In this document: positions 12,563-19,762 of the stretch, one piece after another
Numbering within the stretch: position 1 is the first letter of the stretch
How the letters are laid out: each line of letters starts with the position of its first letter
Assembly (NCBI GenBank): GCA_000435715.1
Contig: FR882587.1
Coordinates: forward strand, 1 to 19,762
Origin: Firmicutes bacterium CAG:145
Lineage (GTDB): Bacteria; Bacillota; Clostridia; Peptostreptococcales; Anaerovoracaceae
Length of the DNA: 19,762 bases
Direction: 5' to 3'
Position numbers and translations under genes: made by a program
The notes under the pieces: generated by a model
Database searches by the model: none
Told to the model about the DNA's origin: nothing
Seen by the model: the letters and a program-made list of their open reading frames with translations, nothing else

Positions 12563-14071
12563 TTACGCAAAGTATAGATTTGTGGTAACGTATTCCGGAT
12601 CGCATGTCACGTCTATACCCATGCTCCTTAAAGTCTGTTCGTCTCTGTCGCTTAAGATAGCCGTGCAGTGGGCTTTGCAGCCGCTTAGGCTTTCAAGCTG
12701 GCGGCAGGCCAGCTGAGCGCACGGATTTCTTTCGGCAGAAATGGAAAGGGCTGTGAGAATCTCCTCGACGTTCAGGCTTGTCCTGTCATGTTTTAATATA
12801 TTGGCTTTCAGATCCTGTATATCTTTAAAAACGTTAGGAGCTATGACATATTTTTCATCGTCGATACCCGCTATGGTCTTGGCTGCGTTGAGCACCGCAG
12901 CGGCTGCGGCCACCATGCGGCGGCTGCTTCTTCCGGTCACCATAGTTCCGTCAGGCATTTCTATGGCCATGACTACGACGTTTACATATTTGTCGCACCG
13001 TCTCTTGTATTCGGCGTATTCCCTTGCGGCGTTGACCACCGCCCGGTCGTCTTCTTTGGCGTTGACTTCTTTCATGAGAAGTTCTGAACGCTCGAGGGAG
13101 TCGGCCGTTATCTTTCCCTTTTTATAATCGCACTTTGCTATGATGAAACGGCGTATTATCTCCTGTACGGCGGCTTCTCTGACTGCTTCATCGTCATATA
13201 TGCAAAAACCTGCTCTGTTTACTCCCATATCTGTAGGGGACTGGTATTCGGCCGCCCCGGTTATCTTCTCTATGATCCTCTTTACTACCGGAAAAACTTC
13301 GAGATCTCTGTTATAGTTGACGGCCATTTCTCCGTACACCTCAAGGTGAAAGGAGTCTATCATATTTACGTCCTTGAGGTCGGCTGTAGCCGCCTCGTAA
13401 GCTATGTTGACAGGGTGCTTGAGAGGTAGATTCCAGATAGGAAAAGTCTCAAACTTGGCGTATCTGGCCCTTGTTCCTCTCTTGTACTCGTGATAGAGCT
13501 GCGACAAGCATGTTGCCAGCTTGCCGCTGCCGCCGCCGGGACCTGTAACTACGGCCAGAGGTTTAGTAACTTCTATGTAAGGGTTAGCGCCGTATCCTTC
13601 TTCACTGACGATAGTCTCCACATCTGTAGGGTATCCCTTGGTGTAAAAATGTTTATACGTCCTGATGCCCCTCCTCTCCAGGCGGTTTATGAACTTGTTG
13701 ACAGCCGGAGCGTCTTCGTATCTGGTGACTACCACGCTGTTTATAGCCAGCTGATGCTTGCGGAATATATCTATGAGCCTGAGCACCTCCAGATCGTAGG
13801 TTATGCCAAAATCCTGACGCGTCTTGCTGTTGACTATATCTCCCGAATAAATGCAGATGATGATCTCGGCCTGATCTTTGAGCCTTTCAAGAAGTTTTAT
13901 CTTGGCGTTTTCGTCAAAGCCGGGAAGAACTCTCATAGCGTGTTTATCATGTACCAGCTTGCCGCCGAATTCCAGATATAGCCTGGCGCTGTCTCCCTGA
14001 TTTATTCTCTCAAGGATATACTTTGACTGTTCCTCAATGTACTTTTCTGAATCGAAACCTTTCCTCTGCAT
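12563..14071 (-). CDS. DUF1846 family protein
   Basis: A 502-residue cytoplasmic protein matching the DUF1846 family throughout, starting MQRKGFDSEKYIEEQSKYI and of normal length. A glycine-rich segment GPGGGSGK at 177-184, after a hydrophobic strand, resembles a P-loop and suggests nucleotide or phosphate binding. The C-terminal third has RSSRRMVAAAAAVLNAAK. Structures exist for the family, but no reaction is established as far as I know, so no function is assigned. The start has AAAGGAAC upstream. It lies 32 bp after the DUF1934 gene in the pgcA-ddl operon and is followed by a hairpin. Confidence 0.9.
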   Translation of the reverse strand: MQRKGFDSEKYIEEQSKYILERINQGDSARLYLEFGGKLVHDKHAMRVLPGFDENAKIKLLERLKDQAEIIICIYSGDIVNSKTRQDFGITYDLEVLRLIDIFRKHQLAINSVVVTRYEDAPAVNKFINRLERRGIRTYKHFYTKGYPTDVETIVSEEGYGANPYIEVTKPLAVVTGPGGGSGKLATCLSQLYHEYKRGTRARYAKFETFPIWNLPLKHPVNIAYEAATADLKDVNMIDSFHLEVYGEMAVNYNRDLEVFPVVKRIIEKITGAAEYQSPTDMGVNRAGFCIYDDEAVREAAVQEIIRRFIIAKCDYKKGKITADSLERSELLMKEVNAKEDDRAVVNAAREYAEYKRRCDKYVNVVVMAIEMPDGTMVTGRSSRRMVAAAAAVLNAAKTIAGIDDEKYVIAPNVFKDIQDLKANILKHDRTSLNVEEILTALSISAERNPCAQLACRQLESLSGCKAHCTAILSDRDEQTLRSMGIDVTCDPEYVTTNLYFA

Positions 14072-14103
14072 AATTGTTCCTTTCTTTTTTCTTTAGTGTT
14101 CTC

Positions 14104-14529
14104 TTACATTATTTCTATGGTGATCCTGTTTCTGCCTTCTGCCAGGCCCTCCATGCTCACCTGATATTCTACGTCGATGCAGCCGCTGCCCTTTTCCATG
14201 TCTATACTGTTTTGGACACGGTCAGTCAGCACCTCTATGCCCATAGGGCCGTAAGGCGTTTCGTATACGCTTGAAAAGCGCTTTCCCTTTTCAAAATAAA
14301 GCTCGGTGCCAAACCCGGCCTCTCCGATCCTCTTCATCTTCACAGAACGGTCGTCTACTCTGATAGTAGTCTTGCAGCCTGCAAGACCCGACACTTCACT
14401 CTCGTCATAAATTATATAGGCCGAGCCGCCTCTTACGTAGAGCCTGCCGTCTGTGACAAACTCCATCTGCTCTTCTTCCATGTCATCATAGCTCTGCTTG
14501 CCGATTATTTTCAGCGTGATATCTTTCAT
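14104..14529 (-). CDS. DUF1934 (YwiB-like, calycin-fold) protein
   Basis: A 141-residue protein of the DUF1934 family, small beta-barrel proteins like Bacillus YwiB. Typical stretches are ITLKIIGKQSYDD at the start, GGSAYIIYDESEVSGL, and a late segment RFSSVYETPYGPMGIEVLTDRV. Family members are often near cell-wall or translation genes; their role is unknown. Its start overlaps the end of ddl by 44 bp in another frame, so the two are probably translationally coupled; the visible Shine-Dalgarno (TTAGG) is weak, which fits coupling. Confidence 0.88.
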   Translation of the reverse strand: MKDITLKIIGKQSYDDMEEEQMEFVTDGRLYVRGGSAYIIYDESEVSGLAGCKTTIRVDDRSVKMKRIGEAGFGTELYFEKGKRFSSVYETPYGPMGIEVLTDRVQNSIDMEKGSGCIDVEYQVSMEGLAEGRNRITIEIM

Positions 14530-15532
14530 AACCTAACTCTATGATCCTTTCTATGGTCTTGGGGAAACTGACTCCGTATGAACTCCAAAGAAGGGGGAAC
14601 ATGCTCTTATCCGTAAACCCCGGAATAGTGTTTATCTCATTTATATATATCTTTCCTGTAGTCTTGTCTTTAAAAAAATCCACTCTGGCGTATCCGCTGC
14701 AGCATGCGGCTTTGTAAGCCTCCACCGCAAGGCGGCGTATCTGCCTTCTGTCGCCGTCTGTTATACCGGCCGGTATGTGCAGCTCTGAAGGTCTGCCGCA
14801 GCCGGAGTATTTGGCTTCATAATCGTAGAATTCGGCGGAGGGTATTATCTCTCCCACCTCGGAAGCCTCGGGATCTATGTTTCCCATGACGGCAGTCTCA
14901 AGTTCTCTGCACTGTACAAATTCTTCTATTACCACTCGACTATCATAGCTTGCCGCCAGTCTCAAGGCACAGGCAAGCTGATGTCTGTCTGCGGCTTTGC
15001 TTATCCCTACGCTTGAACCCATGTTGGCAGGTTTGACAAAGCACGGAAACCCCAGTTCTCCTTCTATCTTATCAAGGACGCTCTCATCGGGCTCATTTTG
15101 GCAGGTGAGGCACATGCTCCTTACCACGGGAAAGCCTTTGTGCCGTAGGACGTCTTTGAACATCTGCTTATCCATGCAGACAGCCGAAGCCAGGACTCCG
15201 CAGCCGCCGTACGGGATACCCAGAGTCTCAAGAAACCCTTGTATTTTTCCGTCTTCACCGTATGGTCCGTGAAGTATGGGAAGGGCGAAGTCTATGATGT
15301 CTTTCAGTTCTTCTGTATTCAGGTGTGCGGCGTGGGTCTCCCATATCCCTTTTTCTATGAGATCTACGCTGCCGCCGAATCTCTTCCATTCTCCTCTTCT
15401 ATTGATTCCTATGTATACCGGTACAAACTTATCTGAATTCAGGTTTCTTATGACGGCGGCCGCCGACTTTAAGGACACGTCGTGTTCTGCACTTCGGCCT
15501 CCGAAGATTATCCCGATTCTTTTTTTGTACAT
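14486..15532 (-). CDS. ddl: D-alanine--D-alanine ligase
   Basis: A 348-residue ATP-grasp enzyme that joins two D-alanines for the peptidoglycan stem peptide. Key marks: GGRSAEHDVS with Glu16, HGPYGEDG, the ATP-grasp segment FVKPANMGSSVGISKA (165-180), FYDYEAKY with Lys241-Tyr242, and the C-terminal metal-binding EINTIPGFT (Glu299, Asn301). The EAKY Tyr is the mark of true D-Ala-D-Ala ligases rather than vancomycin-resistance D-Ala-D-Lac enzymes, so a normal wall is expected. GGAGG lies 11 bases before the start. It begins 23 bp after hslO and overlaps the DUF1934 start by 44 bp. Confidence 0.97.
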   Translation of the reverse strand: MYKKRIGIIFGGRSAEHDVSLKSAAAVIRNLNSDKFVPVYIGINRRGEWKRFGGSVDLIEKGIWETHAAHLNTEELKDIIDFALPILHGPYGEDGKIQGFLETLGIPYGGCGVLASAVCMDKQMFKDVLRHKGFPVVRSMCLTCQNEPDESVLDKIEGELGFPCFVKPANMGSSVGISKAADRHQLACALRLAASYDSRVVIEEFVQCRELETAVMGNIDPEASEVGEIIPSAEFYDYEAKYSGCGRPSELHIPAGITDGDRRQIRRLAVEAYKAACCSGYARVDFFKDKTTGKIYINEINTIPGFTDKSMFPLLWSSYGVSFPKTIERIIELGYERYHAENNRQAEL

Positions 15533-15555
15533 ATTATAGTAAGCCTCCGGTTTTA

Positions 15556-16461
15556 TTATCTGATACTTGCCAGAATCTTCTCCAGATGAGCTTTGTCGAA
15601 CTTGTATTTTTTAAGGCAGAATTGGCAAACGAGTTCCGCCTCGCCGTCTTCTTCTATAATTTCTTTGAGATCTCTTTCTCCTATGGTCATCAGGATCTTT
15701 TCAAGCCGCTCAAAAGAGCAGTCGCAGTTCCAGTCCATATTCTTTATCTCCAGTTCTTCTATAGCGAATTCTTGGGGAATACGGCCGAATATTTCTTTCG
15801 ATAGGAGTCTCAGGCTTTCGTCGGCACCGCCGCCCTTTACCCGCTCTATCAGAGTGGTTATGGGCTCCATATCGCCTATGATCTTTTCAAGCGCTGCCAC
15901 GGCGTCTTCTGAAGCGCCCGGAAGCAGCTGAACTATCATGCCTCCCGCACAGCCTACAGAATAATCTCTCTCGATTTTTACTCCCAGCGATATGGCCGTG
16001 TTCTGCTGTTCTGATATATAATAGTAGGAAGTAAGGTCTTCTGCTATTTCTCCCGAAACTAAGGATACGGTGCCTACATAAGGTTCTTTTAACCCGAGAT
16101 CTTTGACTACCGTCAGTTCTCCCCTGCCTATGGCGCCTCCCACGTCGAGTTTTCCGTTTTCTTTGAGAGGAAGATCGACTCCGGGGTCTGCTATATATCC
16201 CTTTACGTTGCCTTTTCCGTCTGCGGTAGCCAGTATCTGTCTGGCCGGACCGTCCCCCTTAAATATGAGAGTCAGCTTATCTCTTTCGTTTTTTAGCATC
16301 AGACCCATCATGCCGGCGCCGGTGAGGACGCGGCCCAAAGCCGCCGTAGCCAAAGGAGTGGTGTTGTGAATATTCAAAGCCTCCTGCACCAGCTTTGTGG
16401 ATATGGCCAGATACACGCGAAAAGACCCGCTTTTATCTATTGCTGTCAATACTTTATTCAT
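15556..16461 (-). CDS. hslO: Hsp33 redox-regulated chaperone
   Basis: A 301-residue Hsp33. The redox switch is complete: Cys246-x-Cys248 and Cys279-x2-Cys282 with 30 residues between the pairs, the family spacing for zinc binding. Under oxidative or bleach-type stress the cysteines form disulfides, zinc leaves and the protein becomes a holdase. The N-terminal domain has the usual TPLATAALGRVLTGAGMMG and CAGGMIVQLLPGA segments. The start overlaps the pgcA stop by 8 bp with GGAG upstream, so translation is probably coupled. Confidence 0.97.
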   Translation of the reverse strand: MNKVLTAIDKSGSFRVYLAISTKLVQEALNIHNTTPLATAALGRVLTGAGMMGLMLKNERDKLTLIFKGDGPARQILATADGKGNVKGYIADPGVDLPLKENGKLDVGGAIGRGELTVVKDLGLKEPYVGTVSLVSGEIAEDLTSYYYISEQQNTAISLGVKIERDYSVGCAGGMIVQLLPGASEDAVAALEKIIGDMEPITTLIERVKGGGADESLRLLSKEIFGRIPQEFAIEELEIKNMDWNCDCSFERLEKILMTIGERDLKEIIEEDGEAELVCQFCLKKYKFDKAHLEKILASIR

Positions 16462-18157
16462 ATGTTTTTTCTCCGTTTTTGTGAAAGCCGCATATGCTGA
16501 CGGCGAAGTCCTCGAGTTCTTTGAGTATGCTGTCTAAGTTAGTGAGGGCCTGCTCTCTGGTAGCTCCTTTTGCAAAGACGTACATCTTTATCTTGAGTTC
16601 TGTGCCCGAAGGTCTTATTATGATCTGATGTCCCTCGGGAAGGACTGCCCTGAACATATCGTCGCAGCAGTGGGAGGCGTCTATAGTCAGAGGCTGTCCC
16701 AAAAGTTCTTTCAGCCCTCCTGAAAAGAGAGTCTCCATTATATCGTTTATCTTCTGCCTGTCTTTTTCGGCATGAAATTCTATGGCCGTAGCTCTCGACT
16801 CGGCATACCCGAATTCTCTATAGAGATCTTCGAGTCTGTCGTAGAGAGTCTTCCCCTGGGTCTTGAGCCATGCGGCGATGAGGCATATCATCTGAGTCGC
16901 CAGAATTCCGTCTTTATCTCGAGTATAATTGCCGTACAGATAGCCCAGGCTTTCTTCAAATCCGAACAGAAAATCCTGTTCTCTCCCCGCTGCTTTGAGC
17001 AGCTCCATTTCTAAGGCAATGTTTTTGAATCCTGTAGGAACGTTCTTTATATACACTCTGTATTTTCTGGCGATATCTTCTGCAAAAGGAGAGGAGACAA
17101 AGCTCTTGTACACCATCTTTTGTCCCTGCATGTTTTTGCCGGCCACTCGTCTGGCATGACAACGGCAGACGTATTCGAGCATCAGAATACCGGCGTGATC
17201 TCCCGTGAGGCGGCAGAGCTTGCCGTCTTTTTTTGCCATTACGCCCATTCGGTCGCTGTCAGGGTCGGTGGCAATTATGATGTCCGTATCGCCCTCTGCA
17301 TATTTTAAGGCCTCCCGAAAAGTTTCCTCCCTTTCGGGGTTTGGTTTGGGACAAGTGGGAAAATCACCGTCACGATCCATCTGTTCTCTAACGACAGTAA
17401 GCCCAACTCCCAGGCGTCTGAATACTTCCATGGCATAATCACGACCGGCTCCGTTTAAAGGAGTGTATACCACGTTAAGATCCCTCAGGGCTTTGCTGAC
17501 TTCTTCCGCATTGTCTGTCCACGGAAGAAACTGCCCGGCGACGGCGGACAAATATGCTTCTTTTACATCAGGCGGACATTCTTCTACTGTCCCCTTAGCG
17601 GCGGATTCAAATGCTTCAAAATAAGGCCGCTTATTTATATATTCTTCTATTCGGCGAGCTTTGAGATCGTCTATCTGGTTGCCGAAATGGTCGTATACTT
17701 TATATCCGTTGTATTCTTTAGGATTATGGCTGGCAGTTATCATGATACCGCCGTCGGCCTTCATATATCTTATGGCGAAAGAAACTATCGGCACCGGCGT
17801 CGGCTCATTAAATAAACTCACGTCTATGCCTCTTCCGCTGAGAACGCCGGCCGCCTCCCGGGCATAGCTCTCAGAACCGGCCCTGGTATCATAGCCTATT
17901 ACTACTTTTGCTCTCTCGTGCTTTGACAGCAGATAGTCCGCCACTCCCATGGTGGCCCTTCTGACCACTATCCTGTTCATTCTGTTGGTGCCAAGGCCCA
18001 TCTTTCCCCTGAGGCCGGATGTGCCGAAGGTCATATCGCGGCAAAATCTGTCGCAGATCTCTTCGTCGTTGCCTTTTATGGCTTCTGCCTCAGCCTTTAA
18101 ATTTTCAGGCAGATTCTCTCTTGCCCATGATGAATATTGTTTAATCGCTTTTTCCAT
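16454..18157 (-). CDS. pgcA: Phosphoglucomutase/phosphomannomutase (alpha-D-phosphohexomutase)
   Basis: A 567-residue phosphohexomutase of the PgcA type, interconverting hexose 1- and 6-phosphates and feeding UDP-glucose and envelope polymer synthesis. All four active-site loops are visible: the phosphoserine loop TASHNPKEYNGYK with Ser143, the metal loop DPDSDR (298-303), the sugar loop GFEESLGYLYG, and the phosphate loop RPSGTELKIK near the C-terminus. DMTFGTSGLRG near residue 41 is also typical. It is first in the six-gene run pgcA-hslO-ddl-DUF1934-DUF1846-ClC. No strong Shine-Dalgarno is seen at this start. The gene is divergent from htrA across 127 bp; a clear promoter on this side was not found. 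Confidence 0.94.
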   Translation of the reverse strand: MEKAIKQYSSWARENLPENLKAEAEAIKGNDEEICDRFCRDMTFGTSGLRGKMGLGTNRMNRIVVRRATMGVADYLLSKHERAKVVIGYDTRAGSESYAREAAGVLSGRGIDVSLFNEPTPVPIVSFAIRYMKADGGIMITASHNPKEYNGYKVYDHFGNQIDDLKARRIEEYINKRPYFEAFESAAKGTVEECPPDVKEAYLSAVAGQFLPWTDNAEEVSKALRDLNVVYTPLNGAGRDYAMEVFRRLGVGLTVVREQMDRDGDFPTCPKPNPEREETFREALKYAEGDTDIIIATDPDSDRMGVMAKKDGKLCRLTGDHAGILMLEYVCRCHARRVAGKNMQGQKMVYKSFVSSPFAEDIARKYRVYIKNVPTGFKNIALEMELLKAAGREQDFLFGFEESLGYLYGNYTRDKDGILATQMICLIAAWLKTQGKTLYDRLEDLYREFGYAESRATAIEFHAEKDRQKINDIMETLFSGGLKELLGQPLTIDASHCCDDMFRAVLPEGHQIIIRPSGTELKIKMYVFAKGATREQALTNLDSILKELEDFAVSICGFHKNGEKTYE

Positions 18158-18255
18158 AATATCTTTATCCGCATCTTTATTTTTTTATACAGATTTAACA
18201 ATTTATTTTATCATATTTCCCATGATTTTTACACAGAAAATACACAATTAGTGAA

Positions 18256-18284
18256 TATAATTTAGGCAAAAGGAGGTCTTATTT
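18256..18284 (+). promoter_or_regulatory. -10 box and ribosome binding site of htrA
   Basis: A perfect -10 TATAAT (18256-18261) lies 29 bases before the start, but no good -35 is found at 16-18 bp, so an activator or alternative sigma factor may help. The leader is very short; AAAGGAGGT (18269-18277) is a near-perfect ribosome binding site that fixes the start at 18285. Confidence 0.45.
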
Positions 18285-19490
18285 ATGGATGATTGGAACA
18301 AGTTTTCCGGAAATGAAGAAAATTTCGAGGGGACCGACAACGTGGTCCGCACCGCTCCGGAAATAAAAAAAGTGAAAAAAGAAAAATTCGTAACGAAAAA
18401 AGCCTTCGTCATAACTTTGGTAATAGCTATGCTTTTTTCGGCAGTTGTCGGAGCGGGTGGGTTCGCTTTAACTCAATCCATCTTCGGAAGTTCTTCCGGA
18501 AAAAACATCAATTCGACCAATTACAGTCTGACTAAGGCCACCGGCAGCGAACTCTCAATTCAGGAGATTGTTGCTAAAAATGAGAATTCAGTAGTCGCCA
18601 TAACTACAGAATCCATGTCCACGGACTCGTGGGCGCGCCAGTATGTGACTGAGGGCGCAGGAAGCGGAGTAGTATACAGCGAAGACGGTTACATTCTCAC
18701 CAATAATCACGTCATCGAGGGCGCCAGCACTATAAACGTGACCATGAACAACGGAAAGACTTACGAGGCTTCTCTCGTAGCGGCAGACAGTCAGTCGGAT
18801 ATAGCTGTCCTCAAGATCGATGCCACCGGACTTACGCCTGTATCTTTCGGAGATTCTGACGCTCTCTCTGTAGGAGATTTAGCAGTAGTCATAGGAAACC
18901 CTCTTGGTACTCTGGCCGGTACTGCCACTGACGGTATCGTCAGCGGCCTCGAGAGAGAAATTACTCTGGACGGCAAGAGTATGACTTTGATTCAGGTCAG
19001 CGCTTCTGTCAACCCGGGCAACTCGGGAGGCGGAGTATTCGATCAGTATGGAAATCTCATCGGTCTTGTGGTGGCAAAATCTTCCGGGTCTGATGTGGAA
19101 GGTCTGGGCTTTGCCATTCCTTCAAACACTGTAAAATCGGTAGTGGAATCTCTGATAAGCAACGGCTATGTAGCAGGCCGCCCTGCGGCAGGCATAACCA
19201 TCGTCGATCTGACTTCCGCTTCAGAAGCTATGAAATACGGAGTCAATCAGACGGGAGTATATGTTAAAGAGGTCACCGGTGAAAACGCCAAGTCAGCCGG
19301 TCTTCAGGAAGGCGATCTGATATACATGATCGACGGAGAAAAGGTCACCAGTTCAGATATGCTGGTGAGGACGATTCAGAAACACGAAGTAGGCGACAAA
19401 GTAAAGCTCACCGTAGTCCGAGGCGATGAGATGAAAGATCTGGAAGTAACACTGCAGGAATCAGTATCTTCCTCTTCATCTGATAATTAA
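18285..19490 (+). CDS. htrA: Membrane-anchored HtrA/DegP-type serine protease with PDZ domain
   Basis: A 401-residue envelope protease. A charged cytoplasmic tail (1-40, Lys-rich before the membrane) is followed by one transmembrane segment (about 41-63) that leaves the rest outside. The trypsin-like domain has the triad His142 (TNNHVIEGA), Asp172 (QSDIAVLKI) and Ser247 (NPGNSGGG). One PDZ domain follows (about 300-395, with GLQEGDLIYMIDGEKV), then a short Ser-rich tail. This is the common Bacillota layout, with one PDZ. The enzyme degrades or refolds misfolded surface and secreted proteins, and in relatives is induced by envelope stress. It is a single gene followed by two hairpins. Confidence 0.96.
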   Translation: MDDWNKFSGNEENFEGTDNVVRTAPEIKKVKKEKFVTKKAFVITLVIAMLFSAVVGAGGFALTQSIFGSSSGKNINSTNYSLTKATGSELSIQEIVAKNENSVVAITTESMSTDSWARQYVTEGAGSGVVYSEDGYILTNNHVIEGASTINVTMNNGKTYEASLVAADSQSDIAVLKIDATGLTPVSFGDSDALSVGDLAVVIGNPLGTLAGTATDGIVSGLEREITLDGKSMTLIQVSASVNPGNSGGGVFDQYGNLIGLVVAKSSGSDVEGLGFAIPSNTVKSVVESLISNGYVAGRPAAGITIVDLTSASEAMKYGVNQTGVYVKEVTGENAKSAGLQEGDLIYMIDGEKVTSSDMLVRTIQKHEVGDKVKLTVVRGDEMKDLEVTLQESVSSSSSDN

Positions 19491-19493
19491 ACA

Positions 19494-19516
19494 GCAGGTC
19501 GGGAGCTTCGACCTGC
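19494..19516 (+). terminator. Hairpin just after htrA
   Basis: GCAGGTCG (19494-19501), loop of seven, CGACCTGC (19509-19516). The stem is strong but no T-run follows (CAGATAAATAAG), so it more likely protects the 3' end than terminates; the true terminator is 50 bases on. Confidence 0.5.
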
Positions 19517-19564
19517 CAGATAAATAAGCAAACAACTAATTCCTTTCTAAATATACCTATGAAG

Positions 19565-19594
19565 AAAAACTCCGAGCTGGCGCTCGGAGTTTTT
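19565..19594. terminator. Bidirectional intrinsic terminator downstream of htrA
   Basis: AAAAACTCCGAGC (19565-19577), loop TGGC, GCTCGGAGTTTTT (19582-19594): a GC-rich stem flanked by A-runs and T-runs, a classic two-way terminator. Confidence 0.9.
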
Positions 19595-19762
19595 CAAATC
19601 TGCAGACAAGCCCTAAAGCCCTCATTTGTTTTTTAGGGCCTGTTTGCTACTTTTGGTAGATGATCATCAGACGTCGAGCCGGCGGCCGCTCGTTTGTACA
19701 ATAAAAAGCTGCTTTAGCGGCGGCTCGAATCGTTAATGTGATTGGCAGATTATTCGGCGCGA
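19595..19762. other. Right-end region with hairpins and a possible gene end on the minus strand
   Basis: A stem GCCCTAAA (19610-19617) / TTTAGGGC (19632-19639) and an imperfect inverted repeat of CGAGCCG...CGGCTCG type (19675-19727) are visible. On the minus strand a frame is open from the window edge to a TAG at 19648-19650 (about 37 codons, reading ...FYCTNERPPARRLMIIYQK). That could be the end of a gene outside the window that converges on htrA, but no family was recognised. Confidence 0.25.

Noticed and set aside
19671..19740. tRNA-like arms near the right edge
   Set aside because: A T-arm-like TCGAA occurs, but no acceptor stem, D-arm or anticodon arm of the right spacing can be built.

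Overview
The window looks like chromosome from a low-to-mid-GC Bacillota bacterium, probably an anaerobic member of Clostridia. The clues are strong GGAGG-type ribosome binding sites, frequent ATA and AGA codons, TTGACA/TATAAT promoters, and the gene set (YwiB-like DUF1934, DUF1846, CyuA-type cysteine desulfidase, PgcA-type phosphohexomutase). The genus cannot be named from the sequence alone. No tRNA, rRNA, CRISPR, insertion sequence or phage gene was seen.

Layout. (1) 21-4190, minus strand: a marR-type regulator and two ABC half-transporters form one tight operon. Its promoter carries a 14-bp inverted repeat placed around the -10 box. The two ATPase subunits have complementary degenerate and intact catalytic residues, as in heterodimeric multidrug exporters. 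(2) 4191-5260: about 1 kb without a recognisable gene, holding several hairpins, a GT-rich tract, an array of 22-base palindromes on a 43-bp period, and two strong terminator-like structures. (3) 5275-8984: a DUF2148 iron-sulfur protein and a sugar nucleotidyltransferase, divergent from overlapping promoters; then a CyuA-type cysteine desulfidase divergent from a GntR/FCD regulator, with a palindrome over the cyuA -10 box. (4) 9154-10926: rpsF (ribosomal protein S6) with a good promoter and leader hairpin. The usual ssb-rpsR partners are absent: what looks like an ssb start stops matching after four codons and runs straight into a second copy of the palindrome array. A decayed ATP-binding regulator pseudogene follows. 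(5) 10927-18157, minus strand: a probable six-gene operon pgcA - hslO - ddl - DUF1934 - DUF1846 - ClC transporter, covering sugar-phosphate supply, redox chaperoning, peptidoglycan precursor synthesis and ion transport. (6) 18285-19490: a membrane-anchored HtrA protease, then a strong bidirectional terminator.

The parts most worth a second look are the palindrome array family and the broken rpsF-ssb junction. In the array, the ninth base pair of each hairpin changes between T-A, T.G and C-G while staying pairable, and the wobble pairs make sense only in plus-strand RNA. The rpsF junction is either a real repeat-associated rearrangement or an assembly misjoin at the repeat; the sequence alone cannot decide.
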